From Congeria kusceri (lineage: Eukaryota > Mollusca > Bivalvia > Myida > Dreissenidae): DNA of 64,000 nucleotides. The first letter of the stretch is position 1. The number at the start of each line of letters is the position of its first letter. The notes beneath the pieces were generated by a model that worked only from the letters and a program-made list of their open reading frames with translations, ran no database searches and was not told the origin of the DNA. A program made the position numbers and the translations under genes. This document shows positions 24,015-53,146 of the stretch, one piece after another. The stretch is taken from assembly GCA_027627225.1 (NCBI GenBank), contig CM051034.1, forward strand, positions 18,584,980 to 18,648,979, given 5' to 3'.

Positions 24015-25601
24015 TCAGTAACATCCCTTTGAATTATCAGAATTATTATTTTCCTGCAAATTTGAATCATGAGGAATTTCAACAATACTATGTGAATGAT
24101 CACGTGTAGCTTGACTTGGACTCCTGGGATCACAAGTCTTTGAATTCCTTTGATTCCGCCTTGCCGGAATAACGTATTTGGAAGTATCACTAGCAGAACT
24201 TTTGTCACTGTCACAGTCTGTATTACTATCATCATCCGAACAGTCTGACTTACCAGTTGATGGCTTTTTGTCCACTATGCTCACAGCCTTCTTGTCATTT
24301 GTCTCATGCTGCTCGGTTGTATGCGGAATGAATCCCAGCGGTAGGAGCATATTCCTGTGTAAGGTCCTCACTGGCCCTTCCCCACATTCCTTTCTAACCT
24401 TGTACACTGGAAGTTCATGATTAGGCATGTCTTGAACAATGTAAGGTTCTTGACACTGCTGATCGTCTAATTTACCCGTTGGAGTAACATTTCGCACTAA
24501 CACTCTGTCACCCAACTCAATGGTAGATTCTCTCACTTTAGTGTCATATATCACTTTGTGTCGCTCTGCTTCTTTCCCCGCTTCTTCCGACGCCTTCTTG
24601 TAAGCGAACTTCATACGCTTTGTCAGCTTGTATATGTGGTTTGAATGAGATTCTGCATCCTCGTTCTGACCATACAGTCCTAAGTTTGCATAAATGGCTA
24701 AACCTGGCTTCCATCCAAACATTAAATGGTGAGGTGAATAACCTGTAATTGAATGACAAGTTGAGTTGTACTCATGCACTCAAGAAGCTAAGTTACTTTT
24801 CCAGTCAGATTTCTGATCATCATTCAATGTTCCCAACATGTTTAATAGGGTCTGAGTCATACGTTCAATCACAGGATTACCTTGTTGGTGATAAGGAGTA
24901 GTTCTCATTTTTTGAATACCTGCTATCTTGCACAAAGACTTAATCACAGAACTTTCAAAATTTCTCCCCTGGTCTGAATGCAGTCTCTGGGGAAGACCAT
25001 AGTGTGTTATAAAGTTCTCAAACAAAAACTTTGTCTGTAGTATGTATATGCAAACTGATTTCTTGTAGCATAAGCCTGTGCATACTTCGTAAAGTGATCA
25101 GTCACTACTAAAACATTTTCATATCCACCTTTAGATTTCTCTAACTTCAAATAGTCCATAAATACCGATTCCATAGGCTTTGTATAATGACAATTTACTA
25201 ATGGTGCACAATTCTTAACTGCAGCTTTTCTTCTAATGCAATTTAAACACATAATTGATAATGTCGTAGTCCATATTAGGCCAAAAGTATATTTGTTTCA
25301 CTAACCATAGAGTTCTGTCTCTACCTTGGTGTCCCACATCATCATGCAAACTCTTGACTGCCCACTGTCGATGTTGAGTAGGAAGTACTAGCTGTAAAGT
25401 GTTGTCGGCATCGTTCAGCTTCCTGTACAGCACTTGGTCCCTAAGCTGATAGTTTGATATATGCTTTAAAAGACGTTGAACTTCTCTTGATTCATTTAAC
25501 AGTTCATGTTTTGTAAGGAACATACCAGTTTCTAGCAATGTTATTACCTTTGATATGCTCTCATCTGTCAGTTGTTCTACTCTCCAGTTGATACTTGTCA
25601 A
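24015..25601 (-). pseudogene. Ty3/gypsy integrase region
   Basis: H2C2-type zinc segment (HDDVGHQGRDRT at about 25345, with Cys residues after a frame break near 25240), then catalytic residues: FMDYL (first Asp), LHSDQGRNFES (second Asp) and GNPVIERMTQ (Glu). The tail continues through GYSPHHLMFGW and an acidic, Ser-rich end. The region is split over four frames. It would insert element cDNA into chromosomes if intact; this copy cannot. Confidence 0.85.
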
Positions 25602-26388
25602 GCTCTCCCCTGCTTCAGATGTCTGGTCACTATCTGGATCTTGTTGAACTTTCTTCTATCAGGAGAGACTCTGCTACAGGATGTTATTTTACTGGTACAA
25701 TTACATCATTACAAACAGCTTTAACAACATCATTATGCACTTCTATCATTGGTTTTCTAGACAACCCGTAAGCATCTACATTGGTCTTCCCTGAACGATA
25801 AACAATGTTAAAATTGTAGTTTGCTAATGATGCTAACCAACGATGTCTCGTAGCATCAAGCTTTGCAGAAGTTGTCACGTATGTTAATGGATTATTGTCT
25901 GTTCTCACTTCAAAATTCTGCCCATACAAATAGTCATGGAACTTATCAGTCATGCCCATTTCAAAGACAAAAACTCTAGTTTATGAGCTGGATACAAACG
26001 TTCATTTTTTATATGTTCTCTACTTGCATATGCAATAACATGCTCCTTACCATCTTGAATTTGGTAAAGCACTCTGCTCCAAGACCTTCCATTGAAGCAT
26101 CTGCTGTCAAAATAAATGTTGGTTTAAGTCAGCATAACCCAAGACTGGTGGATTCATTAATTTCTCTTTGATGGATAGGAACGCTTGTCCTTGTACAACG
26201 GACCATGACCACGCAGTCTGTACTGCCTTTTTCTTTGTCCCTTTTCTTGCTCCTTTAGATGTTGGTATGCATACTAATCGATCATTCAATGGCTTACAAT
26301 TTTGGCATTATCTTTAAAAAAAAGATCTCCTGTAATAAACACAAAAACCAAGGAGTGTTCTTAATTCTTTGATATTCTTTGGAGCTGG

Positions 26389-26661
26389 TCAATTTTTCAG
26401 AGCTGCTGTTTTTTCCGGATCTGTTTCAATTCCATGATCTGAAACTACATGACCTAGATAAGTAAATTTTGACTTGAAAAACTCACACTTTGATGGTTTG
26501 AGTTTTAGACTGTGCTGATCTAGTCTATGGAACACCGCCTCCAATCTGGAAATATGGGAATCAAACGAATCTGAAAACACCAGAATATCGTCTAAAAATA
26601 TAAGACATTCTGTCAAGTTCATATCTCCCATTTTAGTTTGCATCAAAAAATTCTGTCCCAC
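26389..26661 (-). pseudogene. Ty3/gypsy reverse transcriptase fragment
   Basis: A 90-residue open piece with the FLDDILVFSDSF active-site box (a YxDD variant), followed by HRLDQHSLKLKPSKCEFF and FTYLGHVVSDHGIETDPEK, the usual Ty3/gypsy order. The fingers and first palm motifs upstream are not readable. Confidence 0.85.
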
Positions 26662-27289
26662 TTTCCTAAAACTTGTTGAGCTCTGAAAGTTTGTTCAGGA
26701 GTCTATTCGGATTTGCCAGGTTTAACACCAAGATCCTGCAATTTCTTATATTTCAAAACATCATGATCAGAACGTTTTTATCATTCATTTTGTCTTTTGG
26801 ATCTCATGAATCTACAACATCTAATTCTGAAAGAGAACATATTACAGATCTCGATTGTATAACAATTGGTTTGGCAGTTAAATTGCAAATCTTTACTGGA
26901 ACTCTAGATGTTTTCTACTGGACCTGGACAATGCTTGGACATACATTTTATAAAGAAAGATGAGATTTACCAGTATTTTTTGTAAGTGCTGCAGCAATCT
27001 CGTCTGTGTTCTTAAAAGTTCTGAAATGGTTAACACTTGATAAGGATGAACTGTAATAGGATTCTTGTTTGTCGACATCACAAAAACTTTCTTCTCTGTT
27101 GAATGGCATTAATACCCATCTTCCAACCATTGGTGTACTGGTCTGTTTGGTGAGTATCACTGCAAAATATTAATACATTTGTTCCAATGATAACGGGTAC
27201 AGAATGTCTATAGTCTGTATCTGAAATGACTAAAGCTGGAATGATACAAGAAACATCAAGATTCGGTATTTGGATTTCACACTCAAAGT

Positions 27290-27610
27290 AAGGCGTAAAC
27301 AAAAATATGTTTGTTTCAGGTAACCCGACCTACCCTAAAAAAGCCCCGACCCTAGAACATTTTATTGGGTTTGTCAGATTGATTTTTGTTTCATTTACCT
27401 TTCTCAATAATTAAATGTGTTTTGGATAAATAAGTGTTTTGTTTTGATAGTATCCACTTATAAACAATGTTTAAGGATATTAATGACATGTTTTGAGCAA
27501 TTATTCAGTTTTAGAATCTTCAAGTTGACCAATTACAAAAAAAATCCCGAATTACCTGCCCTAATTTTTTGGGGCATGTTACCTGAAACAAACATATTTT
27601 TTTACGCCTT
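27290..27610. mobile_element. ~320-bp TIR element (MITE), copy B
   Basis: Its termini AAGGCGTAAA and TTTACGCCTT extend into a ~36-bp inverted repeat ending GTTTGTTTCAGGTAAC. A 3-bp AGT (27287-27289 and 27611-27613) flanks it. The retroelement frame reads on across the site when one AGT and the element are ignored. Relative to copy A it has a ~25-base insertion near 27483-27508. Confidence 0.88.
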
Positions 27611-27613
27611 AGT

Positions 27614-28354
27614 AAGAAACTCTCACTCAAAAAGTTATGAACGGATTTACATAAATTTCAGAAACAGGTTGGAAACGGGCCAATTAACAAATTATTGTTG
27701 TGGTGATCATGATCAGCTATTGGATCAAGGATGTTTTAAGGACTCTTTATTATGTGTGACTCACCATTTGAAGGTCAGTAATAAAATTTCTTAATATTTC
27801 GCGCAGTATATAATTATCTAGTGCAATTAGATTTGCCGTTTATGCACAATGTTTCTATATTCATAAACATGTTAGTTCGAAACAAATTGATCTAATTGAA
27901 CTTCAAATAGCTTAAATTACAGGTGATTAATACAATGACTGTAATATGGCTTTTTCGAAATAACATTTGACAGGGACGTAACGCTCAATTTTGTGGTGTC
28001 AGATTACCTACCAATACACGCGAAATGCGCGTAGCTTAGGTGCACACTAGGTATTCAGACCACTGCGTCATGATTGTACAGTTAGTAATATCTCAACACT
28101 TTATCATAATGGCATTGAAACCAAAGTACTATTTTGATTTACCACTGTACAATTCAAGCTAATTTGTTTGTTTACAAAACTCCTTAAATCCACATTCGAG
28201 TTCAGTAATAGTGGTGCATGACAGTATAAATAATAAAACCTGCCTAATTGCAAAATCATTGATTATTTGACTCGGAAACCTAATGATACTATCATTAATA
28301 TCCGTAACATGTGGATATTGAAAAGGGAGACGGTGTTAAAGCGATAATCTGATA
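27614..28354. other. Non-coding; start of the retroelement flank
   Basis: The first bases may still belong to the gypsy element (protease side). The remainder shows no recognisable feature. Confidence 0.4.
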
Positions 28355-28793
28355 TTAAAGGGACTATGTCAACCGAAAAATATACTTCCTAGTGCACTAT
28401 AAATTATATTATTTGATAGAAATGCGCATTACTGAGACATGTGCATTAAATAAAAATAATATAATACACAATACGATATTTGATAAAAACAAATAAGCAA
28501 AAAAAGCCTGAAAAAATTGAAACCCCAAGCGAGTGTCGAACTCACGACTTAGGAGTCCTACGACTTAGAAGTCAAACGACGAAATGACAGTGGACATTGC
28601 TTTAACCAACTGCGCTTTCTTGCTTTGTAAGTAGTCATTTGTAAACTATGGTTATACAAATGCCCACCATTCTGACGTCAAAATGTCAACAGGATAAGGA
28701 CCAAACAAGCACACCCATATTATAAATTGATTTTTATCTCGTTTCAGATTTTTAAAATAAATTGCCCCTTGAGTCGATGACATAGTCCATTTA
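28355..28793. mobile_element. TIR element with a tRNA-like core
   Basis: TAAAGGGACTATGTCA at the left and TGACATAGTCCATTTA at the right form an inverted repeat about 16 bases long. In between, on the minus strand at about 28530-28626, lies a tRNA-like segment with a box A-like GCAGTTGGTTAAAGCA and a box B-like GAGTTCGACACTC. It could be a MITE that captured a tRNA-derived SINE or a SINE with complementary ends. Confidence 0.6.
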
Positions 28794-31323
28794 AAAATGG
28801 TTTATTTTGTGTGTCGGTAAACTTAGAACGTTGTTGAAATCGCGGTTTGGTTGATAAGAACAACTTGATACTTTGTATATTATCCTCCTGTTATTAAAGA
28901 GGCTTCTAGACATTAACTGGACCGTTGCATTTTTACCATCGTACTTATTATTCATAAAGATTTTACAATCATAGCACCATATCACCATATGATTATAATT
29001 CAAAAAGCTAACCATGCCATATACAAAGCGACAATAGTCATCTCTTGTAACTGCTGTCTTTGGGAAGCCTTACCTATTTTATCACGTATGAGGTTATGTA
29101 TGCCACTTTTGCACTCATATAATTGATAGCAAAACTAATTGTAATCTCGACATCAGTGTCTTGAAATAGGAATATGTTTTGCTAACTTGTTGGTCCAAAT
29201 AAGGCAGGTAAATTGAGAAACAAGTAAATCCGTATTATAAAACACATCATGAGGTACGAGTTGGTGAAAAGGGTGTCCACAAAACTCAATGGCTCAAAAA
29301 TCATATTTAAAGGGTCCAATATATCAATGCCGAATAGCACAAGTGTGCTTTTTTGATAAAACGATAACATTATTTAAATATACAAGGTAATAAAAAATCA
29401 GCTGCAACACGAACATTTATAGCTTTCATTCGAATGGCATTAATCATAGTTGGGCAGAAACAACAGAACTTAGAAGGTCAATTTATAAACTATCCTTATT
29501 TTGGAATAAGTTACATCATAGTGTAGTAAGGTGCGAAGGGGGCTCAAGATAACACGAGTAATTTTGTGGATTTCTTTGTATTGTAGTCACATGACGAAAA
29601 TACCAAGTGTATACACAGAAGAACACTTTACAAACCTCAATTGAGCGCTGAAATTCAATATATATATATTGAAATACACTTAATGCAGGAATAACATTGA
29701 TTTCATAAAAATAATAATTAAAATAATACAGAAATCTTCTGAATGCAGAAAACAATTACACAGAAACTCACCCGGTTGGTTGTTTAATGACACAGAAAAT
29801 GTGGGGCTTCCGTCCATTTTAATTTGTCTTGCCAAAGGAAAGCATGGTTAACAAGTGTACACGAATTTCACACGCATGTGATTGCCTAACCAATGAAAAA
29901 TCTTCAGACCAATTAATGAAAACGATTGGACAAACACGCATTATATCACTATACACGGAATACATGAATGAACGTACAACGGATAACGGATATAGTTACC
30001 TTATATAAATAAACACATATGAAACAAGTCGCACATAAACTTAACATAAAATGATCCGTGACAATGTCTTTTATTCTCAGCGATGCAACTGGAATTCATT
30101 TGAAACTATAGCGGAGCAATACATTAACACATTTCTGGTGTAGTGCCAAGTCCAAGAACATTGAGTCGTGTAGTTTGAGTTGCCATGGTTTACAACAATT
30201 AGTCTTGGGTAGTTGAAAAGTTATCCGAGCACTGATTGGCACAGAAGACTCATTACAACTGATAACCGGATGGTTTTTGATTGGCAATCAGTTCCAGACA
30301 CTGAGTTATTTTAATTGAATAATTCATAATGCTTTATATCAGTTATACATTTATAAAATTTGTGTTGCTGCAGGAGAGTTCAATTTCTTGTTACGTTTAA
30401 TATTTGGGGCTTAATTTTGTGCCGTTCATATGTATTGTATTGTTTGGACTACTGTATTTTGCATTCTAATATTAATTCGCGACCATAGAAAGGAATGCAA
30501 TTTGAAATGATTTGAAACTGATTTTCAGTTTGCTTGTATCATTTTATTTGTCATCCAGTTTACTTATTTGTTATTTTTATTATATTATTATATATTTGTA
30601 ACGATTTCACGATGAATTGTACACCAATTTAATTCGCCTGCGTTGAATTTACACCACGGCGTATAACCAACAATAATAATGATTAGCAAATTGACTACTT
30701 TAAATAGTTCTGCCACGCAATCCAAAAAAAAAAAAAAAAAAAAAAAAAACAACAACATGTACCGTATAAGCAAAAATGAAACACGCATGACCAAGAAAAT
30801 ATAGTGGAATTAGTAGGTCGTTTATGAATAAACATCAACGGCAGTGGTTACAATTATAAAACGTGTGTTACACTTTTCGTCGATTTTTTTTAAACATGTA
30901 CTAATGCATTCCGAAAATATGCATTTGTAACATATTTTGAGTTGTCATTCGTTAAGATACTACAAAAATAGCCTTTTCAAATAGCATAAGGCTATTTACT
31001 AAACCGCGTCTTGTATTAATCGTAGAAAACTTGACATAGCTGATAAAATTGCTAAATTACCTATATCAGCATTAGTTAGATAGTTTTACGAAAAGTGTAT
31101 TTCATGCCAATCTTAACACTGAATAAATTGAATAAAACGAATAAAATATGGATCTTCCAGACAAAACCATTTTATGCAAGACAATAGCAAATAGTGCGTC
31201 GATATACGTTATTGTAATAATATTCCTATGCCAGACATGTGAATACTAACGGAAATTAACAATTTAGCAGCGTACATCGGTACTTACATAGACTTACACA
31301 CACGTTATCATATGGAAGCGTTC
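28794..31323. other. Non-coding; poly(A) tract at 30723-30750
   Basis: No gene recognised. The 28-base A run followed by CAACAACA on the plus strand may be the tail of an unrecognised retroposon. Confidence 0.4.
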
Positions 31324-31658
31324 TAGTGCCACAGTCTATATTATTTTTGCATCCCTTATCTCATAATTATGAGATACTACGTCCAAATTAGTAAACACTA
31401 TGTCCTAATTGGGAGATAATAAGTCCTAATATAGAGAATCTAAGTCCTAAAAAGGGTATATTAAGTACCTACGAGATACTAAGTCCTAATTATGAGATAC
31501 TAAATTCTAATACCAGATACTAAGTCCTTATTCGGAGAAAGTATCTATTAATTATGAGATACATAGTCCTAATTAGGATATACTAAGTCATTACTTGGAG
31601 ATTCTAAGTCATAATTAAGAGATAATGAAATACAAAAATAATATAGACTGTGGCACTA
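31324..31658. mobile_element. TIR element filled with 21-bp tandem repeats
   Basis: The terminal inverted repeat is 26 bases and perfect: TAGTGCCACAGTCTATATTA plus TTTTTG at the left, its complement at the right. The interior is about 12 units of 21 bp with consensus AGATACTAAGTCCTAATTA plus TG. There is no open frame. The class is unknown; it is MITE-like. Confidence 0.85.
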
Positions 31659-34283
31659 TGATATAGGAAATGTGAGTTATCCCAGATCCTTAAACAACGT
31701 TTTATGAAGCTTATATCGTACTACAAAATCAAATATAACACAGTTAAATTTATACATAGAACATTTAATATGTAAACACACATTGGATATTGTGCCATGT
31801 TATGGGTGAGCAAACACGAATTACGCACGTTTATTTAAACAAATTTATTTTTTAAACATGCTGTGGCCCATGAAAAACGAAACCATCCTGGCATACTTCT
31901 GCATATGTTTTTACTAAAACTTGAAAAAGTTGCGCGAAAACTTGGAGAATTTTCGCGAATAATTGTGTCGATATTGTAAAAATATTAACTGGTTTTCAAG
32001 AAAAAAGTCAAATAAGTGCCCACTACTGCCTAAGATATCGTGGCATAATTTTGCATAAGATAACCAAATATTTATTGTGAACATTTTGAGTTATTTTCAA
32101 GAAACGGTGTCAGCATTTCGTAAAGATATATGCAGTTGTTTTAAGAAACCAATTGTGTGCACTTCACTTACATATTAATGAAAAAATATCATGTCAACTT
32201 TCATTGTATACTGCAAAGAAAGACTATTTCAAGGTCGTATTATTTTTCGCGAAAGGCTTGATATTTTCTTGAAAGTGTGGCAACGTTCTGAAAAAATATT
32301 CAACTTTTCATGCAAATCTGATATTATTTTCGCGATCACTTACAATATTTTGAGTAAACAAATCAAACTATCTATTGCAGTAGTGTGTCTTAAGCAGGCG
32401 CGGATTTGGGGTGAAAGGTGGCGGAAAGAGTCTGTACCTTCCAACATAATACACGTATGAATTATATATTTTTCAAGACAATGATAGTTTATGTGTAAGA
32501 TATTATAGTTCAGATTTTAAAGATATTCTTAACATGTACAAACCTTCTCTGCAACATAAAATAAAAATACAGATGATAAACTTCGATGAGAAAGAAATAT
32601 GTAGTTATTAAAAGTCAATCGTTTGACCTTTTTACGGGTAGAGGCGTACGCTGCTTCAGCCCCCCCCCCCCCCCTTCTAATTTCGCCTATGTTAAGCGCA
32701 TGTAACGCGTTCATACCATTGGTGTTGATATGACAGTGCGACTTCTTGTTTCATGGACCTTCTCACCTGTTTGTTGTATGGGTTTCATGATTGCGCTTCT
32801 GTGCATCACCAGATAATGCCAGGGCCATTGTGCTGCCAAGACAGGCACAAGCAATGTGCATAGATAATTTACAGGGCACAACGTGCATCAGCGTGAGCTA
32901 TAGCGCGATTATTAACTTGATCGTATGTCGGTAGTGTAAAAAATACGTGCTTCCACGAACGCTGGAGCGTTAACGTGTGTTTTTGTATGTTCTCAACGCA
33001 CACAATATAGCTCAGGACCAATGAAGGATTTATTTATGTTTATTTGGTGTTGTTTGTTCTTCGGTCGTCGTGCTACTTTGGAAAAGCCGTAAACTCTACT
33101 GGGTCCTTCATTTCAAAAGTCTTACTGTACAGTGTTCCTTGGTATAATAAGTTATGGCAATATATGCACATAACTTCGAAGTATGTTGTTGATTCCAACA
33201 GGTTAAATTACAAGTAAATTTGAAATTTTAAGGTTCTTATGGGATGCCTGGTCGGAAACTATATTGACACACATGCAATCAGAAAAATAAACTAAAACAG
33301 AGAAGAAAATATAAAACAAGATAGCATATATATTTTAGAGATAAATACAGTAAAAGGCAAATCAATATGTACACTGCGCTATTATGTAATATAATTTCAT
33401 TTTAATAGAAAAACAAATCAACGTCTTAAATACTTACATGTAAATGTATACGCTAACAGTAGAATTACAACTATCGACGATAAATAAATATTTTTACAAC
33501 AATGGTTAACAGAATTTAAAGAGATATTTCTTGTCTTATTTTAAAGCGTTTTCGATGTGAAACGTGTTGTGCCTTTAGCTTAAAATACATGACAGATATA
33601 TAGCTTGCAAAATACACTCATATGTGAAAGTGTGCTAAATAATAAAATCAACACTAACTTATTACTTCAACCAATATATTTTCAATAGAAAATCAACAAT
33701 AACAATAACACAAAAGGAATAATGTCTAGATGACAGTATTTACTATAGTGATACTTCATTTAGCCTCAAAGTTCGTATTGGGGAGAATTATTTTTATTTC
33801 AACAAAGAAAACGATGGAATAAAACAAGGATACTCTTTGTAATGCTTTAGCATACAAAAAACGGTGTTTTAATCCGAAAAGAACATTATCAACAATGTAA
33901 ACGTTTATATACACACAGTGTATTTACTATCTTAAAAGTTACTATGTTGAGCTGTCCGTAAACACGTGTATTGTGTGTTGTGATCCATAGTATGTTACTA
34001 CAAAACAACATATTCGGATATTTGTCCGATAAAATGCATTGGATAATATGTTTTTATCAAATTGCTTTAATTCTGAATACAATTCGACTTTTTATAATTT
34101 AAAAACCTGTTTGTTCTAGACCTAATATGTTAAAATTAGAACTGCTACTGCCATGGGGCAAATACACTCCCCCTCCCCCCACCTCATGCCAATTTGTCAC
34201 AAGGATACAGATATGATCATCTTCTAGTTTTGATGTGTAAAAATGCATTAGTTAAACTGGGCAAAGAAATTGACAAAAGAGAA
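31659..34283. other. Non-coding; poly(C) tract at 32660-32674
   Basis: No gene recognised. The 15-base C run and the GCAGGCGCGGATTTGGGG at about 32395 look like ends of an old interspersed repeat, without clear limits. Confidence 0.4.
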
Positions 34284-34910
34284 ATAACTTCGCAAATAAT
34301 GCAGCTAGAGTTATAAATATTGTGTACTCCGTCTATCAAACATCTATCTGTGTATGAAGTTTTAGGTCAATCCCTTCAGTAGTTTTGAGAAAATGACCGG
34401 ACATGGAAAACTGACAAAGGAGAGCATAACTCCATAAATAATGCAGCTAGAGTTATACTTTTTTTGCACTGCACTCCGCCTATCAACCATCTAGTCATGT
34501 ATTTAAGTTTATATTGAATCCCTTCAGTAATGTTTGAGAAATTGCCGAACAAAGAAAAGTGACAAAAGAAAATAACTCTGTAAATAATGGAGCTAGAGTT
34601 CTAATTCTTATACACTGCACTCCACCTAACAAACATCTATATATGTATGAAATTTCAATTCAATCCCTTCAGTAGTTTTAAGAAAATGGCCGGACAAGGA
34701 AAAATAACAACGGGAATATCTCCCTAAATGATGCAGCTGGAGTTGCACATCTTGTGCACTGCACTCCGCCAAACAACTATGCATACATGCATGAAGTATA
34801 AAGTTAATATCTAAAAGTGTTTGAAAGGTATGCTTCGGACAACAAAAAAACGACATCCAGACATAAACATAGACAGAAAGACGAACAGACAGACAAGCTG
34901 AGTCCAGTAC
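34284..34910 (+). repeat. ~144-bp tandem repeat, four units
   Basis: Units start near 34284, 34426, 34572 and 34716, each with ATAACTCC.TAAATAATGCAG, TGCACTGCACTCCGCC, and (except the last) CAATCCCTTCAGTAGTTTTG. The array ends in AGACAGAAAGACGAACAGAC. The layout (GTATGAAGTTT, then TTTGAG, then CCGGA) resembles the 138-bp satellite at 12.9 kb. Confidence 0.85.
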
Positions 34911-35331
34911 AACTTTTTTGTGCGGGGCGGTAGAGTGACAATTTCTAATCCATGTTATGCATAGTCTTGAACTGTCTACTGTTGATGCATTCTCATAGAT
35001 CAAACCTGTAAAAGAAATATTATTATAATGACGTATTGGTTACAACAATGCAATAAGTAGTAAAAACCTCACATTTGTTGTCTATGATATACAATAGAAC
35101 ATATCAATATCTACATCATTTACACTACTTTCGACATAATAAATATCAATACCTTTTGGTTCCTTGTTTTAATGTACATTTTCGCAGCATTCTCTTCATA
35201 AAAACCTTTATGGAAAGTAACCCAAATCAATAGTAAGTGACATGATCACAATTGTTTGAAGAAACACACTTGCATTTTGAAATGTTTTAATATGTATTTA
35301 CTATAAATAATCACATTATGTGATTGATTGA

Positions 35332-35337
35332 TTTATT
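35332..35337 (-). terminator. Candidate poly(A) signal of the TRPM gene
   Basis: AATAAA on the minus strand, about 50 bases past the stop codon at 35389. Confidence 0.5.
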
Positions 35338-35388
35338 GATTGACACAATACAATCGGACGCACTCACCAATCTGGGAAGGGAAGCATT

Positions 35389-51616
<16,228 letters not shown>

Positions 51617-51712
51617 CTACAATTTACACATGTTATTAAACATCAATGTGATAACAGAACTTGATTCAAACAGAAGACGTATGTTTGTAAACATTACTGC
51701 GGATATTCACAC

Positions 51713-51775
51713 CATAATAAAAGCACTGTCCTTTGAGCATCAACATTTAAAGGAATAGATACGAATATAACTGGC
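51713..51775 (-). pseudogene. Probable frameshifted 5' exon of the TRPM gene
   Basis: Aligns with the in-phase paralogue exon at 12655-12718 (shared GTATCTATTCC and GATGCT.AAAGGA) but is 63 instead of 64 bases. One base is missing at CTATTCC(G)TTTAAA. After that point it reads LNVDAQRTVLF against LKGDAEKDIVA. In the phase dictated by the neighbouring exon it meets TAA. Either the exon is skipped or this copy is damaged. Confidence 0.45.
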
Positions 51776-51829
51776 TAGAGTTTTGGAGAACTCTACATAT
51801 ATTTCATATTTTAAGTTCACAATTAATAC

Positions 51830-51953
51830 CGTTTCGACCCATCTATACGGTATTTATGATAATAATCATTTACATGAACACGTTCGTTTGTTTCTGTTGG
51901 ATTGAATATTTCTGCACTATTGTTTGGTCCAATCTGTGGTTGAACTTTATTTC
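51830..51953 (-). CDS. Probable 5' exon of the TRPM gene
   Basis: Acceptor TTTTATAG, donor AACG/GTATTA. It reads NKVQPQIGPNNSAEIFNPTE, then TNERVHVNDYYHKYRIDGSK, phase 1 in and 2 out. The start of a matching exon is at 16712. No domain was recognised. It does not join in frame directly to 52376-52454, so an unseen exon must lie between or one of them is not used. Confidence 0.5.
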
Positions 51954-52375
51954 CTATAAAATAAAGCTGATATATTTGACAGTAATTTGATATGTCCATT
52001 AACGTTTCATAATAATCGAAAATAAGAATGTGAATTACATAAAGCCGGTTAATGTTTAAGTTTTGCAAAATCTTCGTTATGAAACGCATGCTAATTATTC
52101 AAGATAACGGGTGTAAGTCATCTTTACGTACCTGAAAACTTCGATCGGTAGGATTCCTTTCGCATCAGTAAAAGACTAGGCGCCAATACAAATTATATGT
52201 ATTATTGGTATGATATTATAATTATTAAACATGTAAATATATTCTTCAATTAAATCGTTAGCAATAGAGATACATATTGTTATCAATGAAACATTGAAAT
52301 ACATTTTTTTGCTAAGCATTACATTTTAGTTTATATTATGCACTCACATACTACACGAAATTGCCGAAATATTAC

Positions 52376-52454
52376 CTTTTGACTTTAGCTTTGAAGACTG
52401 CATGTGTTACAGCAGATCTTGTTGATTTGCGGTAATTCATTGTTGGAATCTGTT
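52376..52454 (-). CDS. Probable 5' exon of the TRPM locus
   Basis: Acceptor TTTTCAAG, donor AAAAG/GTAATA. The frame reads RKSTRSAVTHAVFKAKVK, as in the paralogue at 17316-17397 (SKSRTSSVDKNVFFKAKVK). Ser/Arg/Lys-rich, no known domain. Confidence 0.5.
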
Positions 52455-53106
52455 CTTGAAAAAACAACATATTACGTATGATGTCATGGTTTGTTGCACA
52501 AGTGTGATTCAGTTTTATTTTCGCTTTAATAAAAATGATAACGTGTGATCATCGAATTAAAACTAGGTCAAAGGCATACGTCGGTAGTGTATATGTAGAG
52601 TAGACCACGCTTATGGCTGAATTATGACTCTTCAGCTCTGGTAAGTTAAGGTTTAAATAGGCAAAACTTAAGGACATTGCTGCGACCAATTGTTAAAAGC
52701 CAATATTTATTAACAATAAAAACGGAAATTAAAGATAAATTTATTTATTTGTATGGACGTTCGTTGATTGTTTCATTCACGTTTGATCAAATAGAAAGAA
52801 CAAAGTTTGCGTTAATATGGACAATATTTTTTACAACTATGCTTGAAATAAAAATATTCCCTATATGTTTCGCTTTTTTATTTCAATTTTGACGTCATTT
52901 CACACAGTACCTGATAATAATCAAATCATCGTTCGTCATCAAGCAAGTTTCTGCATTTAAAAAAAATGTCATAAATGTAATAGGTAAAACATTATGACGA
53001 CATTCGAGATATGGATATACACATGACATGCATTTTCAGTAGAATACGGAGAAAGTGACGTTAAAGTTAATGTTAATAGTATGCGCATTTAAAATCATGT
53101 ACAAAC

Positions 53107-53146
53107 CTTGTCCGGGTGTTGGTTGTCTTGGTGTTGGTGTTGTCCA
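53107..53146 (-). CDS. Possible first exon of the TRPM locus
   Basis: ATGGACAACACCAACACCAA to GGACAAG/GTTTGT on the minus strand, with a TAA just before it in one frame. The ATG frame would not match the phase of the next exon, while the phase-1 frame lacks a start. The similar segment at 18943-18990 supports conservation. Weak call. Confidence 0.3.

Larger units (their letters stand above)
23870..27613 (-). pseudogene. Ty3/gypsy retrotransposon pol, broken and 5'-truncated
   Basis: Minus-strand pieces run in normal pol order from right to left: a post-protease segment (VPVIIGTNV, near 27200), the reverse transcriptase palm (CLIFLDDILVFSDSFD, 26590), the RNase H/connection region (25684-25959), integrase zinc and catalytic parts (24780-25600), and a C-terminal tail with STRTRKPPDKYGEW (about 23885). 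Frames are split by several stops and shifts, and much of the reverse transcriptase before the YxDD-like FLDD box is unreadable. Gag and a 5' LTR were not found. A ~320-bp TIR element sits inside it at 27290-27610. Confidence 0.88.

Noticed and set aside
13798..27610. That the 1345-bp element and the ~320-bp elements are one family
   Set aside because: Both contain ACCCGACCTACC-like subterminal stretches, but their termini (GGCCTAAATT and AAGGCGTAAA) and target sites differ.
30096..30287. Minus-strand Cys/Pro-containing frame considered as a host exon
   Set aside because: No family recognised, no matching neighbouring exons and no clear splice sites.
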